Part shown: one piece after another, positions 5,633 to 7,241 of the stretch
Numbering within the stretch: the stretch's first letter is position 1
How the letters are laid out: each line of letters starts with the position of its first letter
Origin: Gammaproteobacteria bacterium
GTDB taxonomy: Bacteria > Pseudomonadota > Gammaproteobacteria > UBA6429
DNA: 7,241 nt
Direction: 5' to 3'
Assembly (NCBI GenBank): GCA_030635835.1
Contig: DAOVYB010000071.1
Location: 1-7,241 of the forward strand
Translations under genes and position numbers: made by a program
The notes under the pieces: generated by a model
The model's input: only the letters and a program-made list of their open reading frames with translations
Told to the model about the DNA's origin: nothing
The model's database searches: none

Positions 5633-7241
5633 CCCATTCGCCTTTACTGCGGGCTTGTTTAGTCGCGTCGTACATTGCTTCAACTGAAACACTTGGTAAA
5701 TAATATTTACCCAGATAAGTCGCATTCAACATCACCTTAAATGATTTCTCTTCACCCGCTTTTAAACCAAAGTAAGTATGAACACGATCATCACGAATAT
5801 CCTGATAATCCATACCTTCAGGTAATGTCTCCTGTCCATCCATACGTTGATTGTGAATTTCCCAGCCAGAAGGAATAACATGGGTTAAAGCAATATTTTC
5901 CAGTTTACCCTGTGTCACATTCTTCACCGTTACTTTTGCTACAAAGTCTGTTCCCTGAAGCAATCGGGCAAACCTGAGATTATTACCATCCATATCCGTG
6001 TATCTAACAGATAACTTTAATCCTTTGGATACTGCTTTTTCTTTACCTGCTTTAGGCATACCTTCAACCAGTAAATTGGCATAAAGTGTCCGCTCAGACG
6101 TATTTTTCAATTTGATTTTATCACCGGCTAATGGAAAAGCGGTTAACTTCTCACTATACAACGGTAATTTTGAATTGACCTCAGTCATCGCACCACTACC
6201 AATCAAACGTTCAAAACTGAAAGCCGATTCAATAGAGTCATCACCAACAAATTTTGACATTGCCAGCAACGAGTAAGCGACGGATTGTGTGCTGTGCCAT
6301 TTATCAGCAGAAAGTGCTGTAGAAACTTCATCCGCAACTTCTTTCGCCTGTTGTAACTCACCTAACTGAACAAGACTATTAAGAATTATGGCCTTATCCC
6401 GCAAGCGAGAACCAAAAGTATTTCCTGCACTAATATAATCATCAACCTCAAATGAAGTGTTAGCAAACATTTCACCCGCTACATCATTTAAACCTGCAAG
6501 AGAGTATGCAGAGGCTAACTGCCAGCGTGTTGTGGCGTTTAACTTATCGGATTCACGCAGACGGTTCATTGCGCCAAGCTCAGCTTTACCTGCTAAAGCC
6601 AGGGTATATAAACGATATGCCTGATCCAGCTCTGAACGTCCGGTTCCGGCAACCCAGTTACGTGCTGTCGTTTTTTGATGAACCGTCCAGTTAGTCAACA
6701 TCTCATTTGGTACCTGATAACCATGTTTCTCAGCTTCTATCAGGAAGTGACCCACATAATTTGTTGCCCAGGCGTTAAGGTGCCCGTTACCCGGCCAGTA
6801 CATAAATCCACCTGTACCATTCTGGAAGCCACGTAAACGTTCGATGGCCGCATGAATGTTTTTCTCAACCTCTTCTTTTTGCTTACCGTCTAATGAAACC
6901 AGGTTTGGTAAGAAAAGTTGCGGGAAGACAGATGAAGTTACCTGTTCCACACAACCATGAGGATAACGAATTAAATAGCGTAAACGTCGCTCAAGATTAA
7001 TAGGCGGAACCGCAGATAGTTCAATGCTAACTTCATTGGTATTTTTTAGACCATGCGGTACAACATTTTCCGACCACTCTTCACCCGGTTTAATTACAGT
7101 ACTGATTTGACGTAAGGTTTTTGGATTTGCACTTCGTACATCAATATTTACTTCAGCCGTTGATTTAAACTTACCACTGCTTGCAGTAAATTGAAGCCGA
7201 CCTTTGCCTAACTCAGGCTGAACTTTAAGTTTAATAAAGCC
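5613..7241 (-). CDS. yfhM: Bacterial alpha-2-macroglobulin, C-terminal part with thioester motif (cut by window edge)
   Basis: The minus-strand frame is open from the right edge (7241) to the TAA at 5615-5613, giving 542 residues without a break; the N-terminal two thirds are outside the window (E. coli YfhM is about 1650 residues). The thioester motif YPHGCVEQ is intact, with C97 and Q100 of this fragment forming the internal thioester that covalently traps attacking proteases. The helical thioester domain follows, including GGFMYWPGNG and an alpha-hairpin-rich stretch to about residue 330. Beta-rich C-terminal macroglobulin domains come last, with DYQDIRDDRVHTYF before the end. About 445 residues follow the thioester cysteine, close to the roughly 466 of E. 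coli. A periplasmic, probably lipid-anchored protein is expected, but the signal peptide is not in view. It is the upstream partner of pbpC and overlaps it by 20 bp, a pairing known from many Gram-negatives. An internal GTG at 6950 is not a true start: it encodes the V of the CVEQ motif. Confidence 0.93.
   Translation of the reverse strand, partial: GFIKLKVQPELGKGRLQFTASSGKFKSTAEVNIDVRSANPKTLRQISTVIKPGEEWSENVVPHGLKNTNEVSIELSAVPPINLERRLRYLIRYPHGCVEQVTSSVFPQLFLPNLVSLDGKQKEEVEKNIHAAIERLRGFQNGTGGFMYWPGNGHLNAWATNYVGHFLIEAEKHGYQVPNEMLTNWTVHQKTTARNWVAGTGRSELDQAYRLYTLALAGKAELGAMNRLRESDKLNATTRWQLASAYSLAGLNDVAGEMFANTSFEVDDYISAGNTFGSRLRDKAIILNSLVQLGELQQAKEVADEVSTALSADKWHSTQSVAYSLLAMSKFVGDDSIESAFSFERLIGSGAMTEVNSKLPLYSEKLTAFPLAGDKIKLKNTSERTLYANLLVEGMPKAGKEKAVSKGLKLSVRYTDMDGNNLRFARLLQGTDFVAKVTVKNVTQGKLENIALTHVIPSGWEIHNQRMDGQETLPEGMDYQDIRDDRVHTYFGLKAGEEKSFKVMLNATYLGKYYLPSVSVEAMYDATKQARSKGEWVEVFKQ
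5641..5645 (-). promoter_or_regulatory. Ribosome binding site deciding a TTG start of pbpC
   Basis: AAAGG on the minus strand lies 8 nt before the TTG at 5632-5630, inside the last codons of the alpha-2-macroglobulin gene. It favours the TTG start and translational coupling. The competing ATG at 5725 also has a purine-rich AAGGTG about 7 nt upstream, so the ribosome site alone does not settle the matter. The gene overlap and the position of the membrane anchor tip the balance. Confidence 0.5.

Noticed and set aside
1..7241. CRISPR array, tRNA, rRNA, riboswitch or integrase attachment site
   Set aside because: No regularly spaced repeats, cloverleaf-like sequence, conserved rRNA segment or recognisable aptamer core was seen. 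The two spacers are too short and already explained in part.

Overview
The window looks like a chromosomal segment of an AT-leaning gammaproteobacterium. A long serine protease of the DegS/AlgW type with one PDZ domain, a NIF3 gene beside it and hisC on its other side recall the hisC-algW-NIF3 order known from Pseudomonas. The bacterial alpha-2-macroglobulin/pbpC pair is also common in this class. No phage, plasmid or insertion-sequence gene is visible, and species cannot be named from the sequence alone.

Layout, left to right: (1) the N-terminal part of a NIF3/YbgI-family gene on the minus strand, running off the left edge; (2) a 227-bp divergent spacer with a perfect 11-bp tandem repeat, weak candidate promoters and a possible 47-codon ORF just upstream of the NIF3 gene; (3) degS on the plus strand; (4) a 214-bp convergent spacer holding an 88-bp imperfect palindrome whose ends read GTAGCC...GGCTAC; (5) hisC on the minus strand; (6) an 83-bp gap with a strong terminator-like hairpin that overlaps the pbpC stop codon; (7) pbpC on the minus strand; (8) the C-terminal third of a thioester-containing alpha-2-macroglobulin on the minus strand, running off the right edge. 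The alpha-2-macroglobulin and pbpC overlap by 20 bp if pbpC starts at the TTG favoured here. Genes fill almost the whole window and no gene-free stretch exceeds 300 bp.

How the genes fit together: alpha-2-macroglobulin and PBP1C form a known periplasmic pair, thought to trap foreign proteases and to make or repair peptidoglycan after envelope damage. DegS senses misfolded outer-membrane proteins in the same compartment and starts the sigma-E response. hisC (histidine biosynthesis) and the NIF3 protein are cytoplasmic and look like neighbours by locus history rather than by function. All recognisable genes keep their catalytic motifs. I did not find a clearly undescribed system. The most useful second looks are the palindromic element, the small ORF, the pbpC start and the terminator that separates pbpC from hisC.
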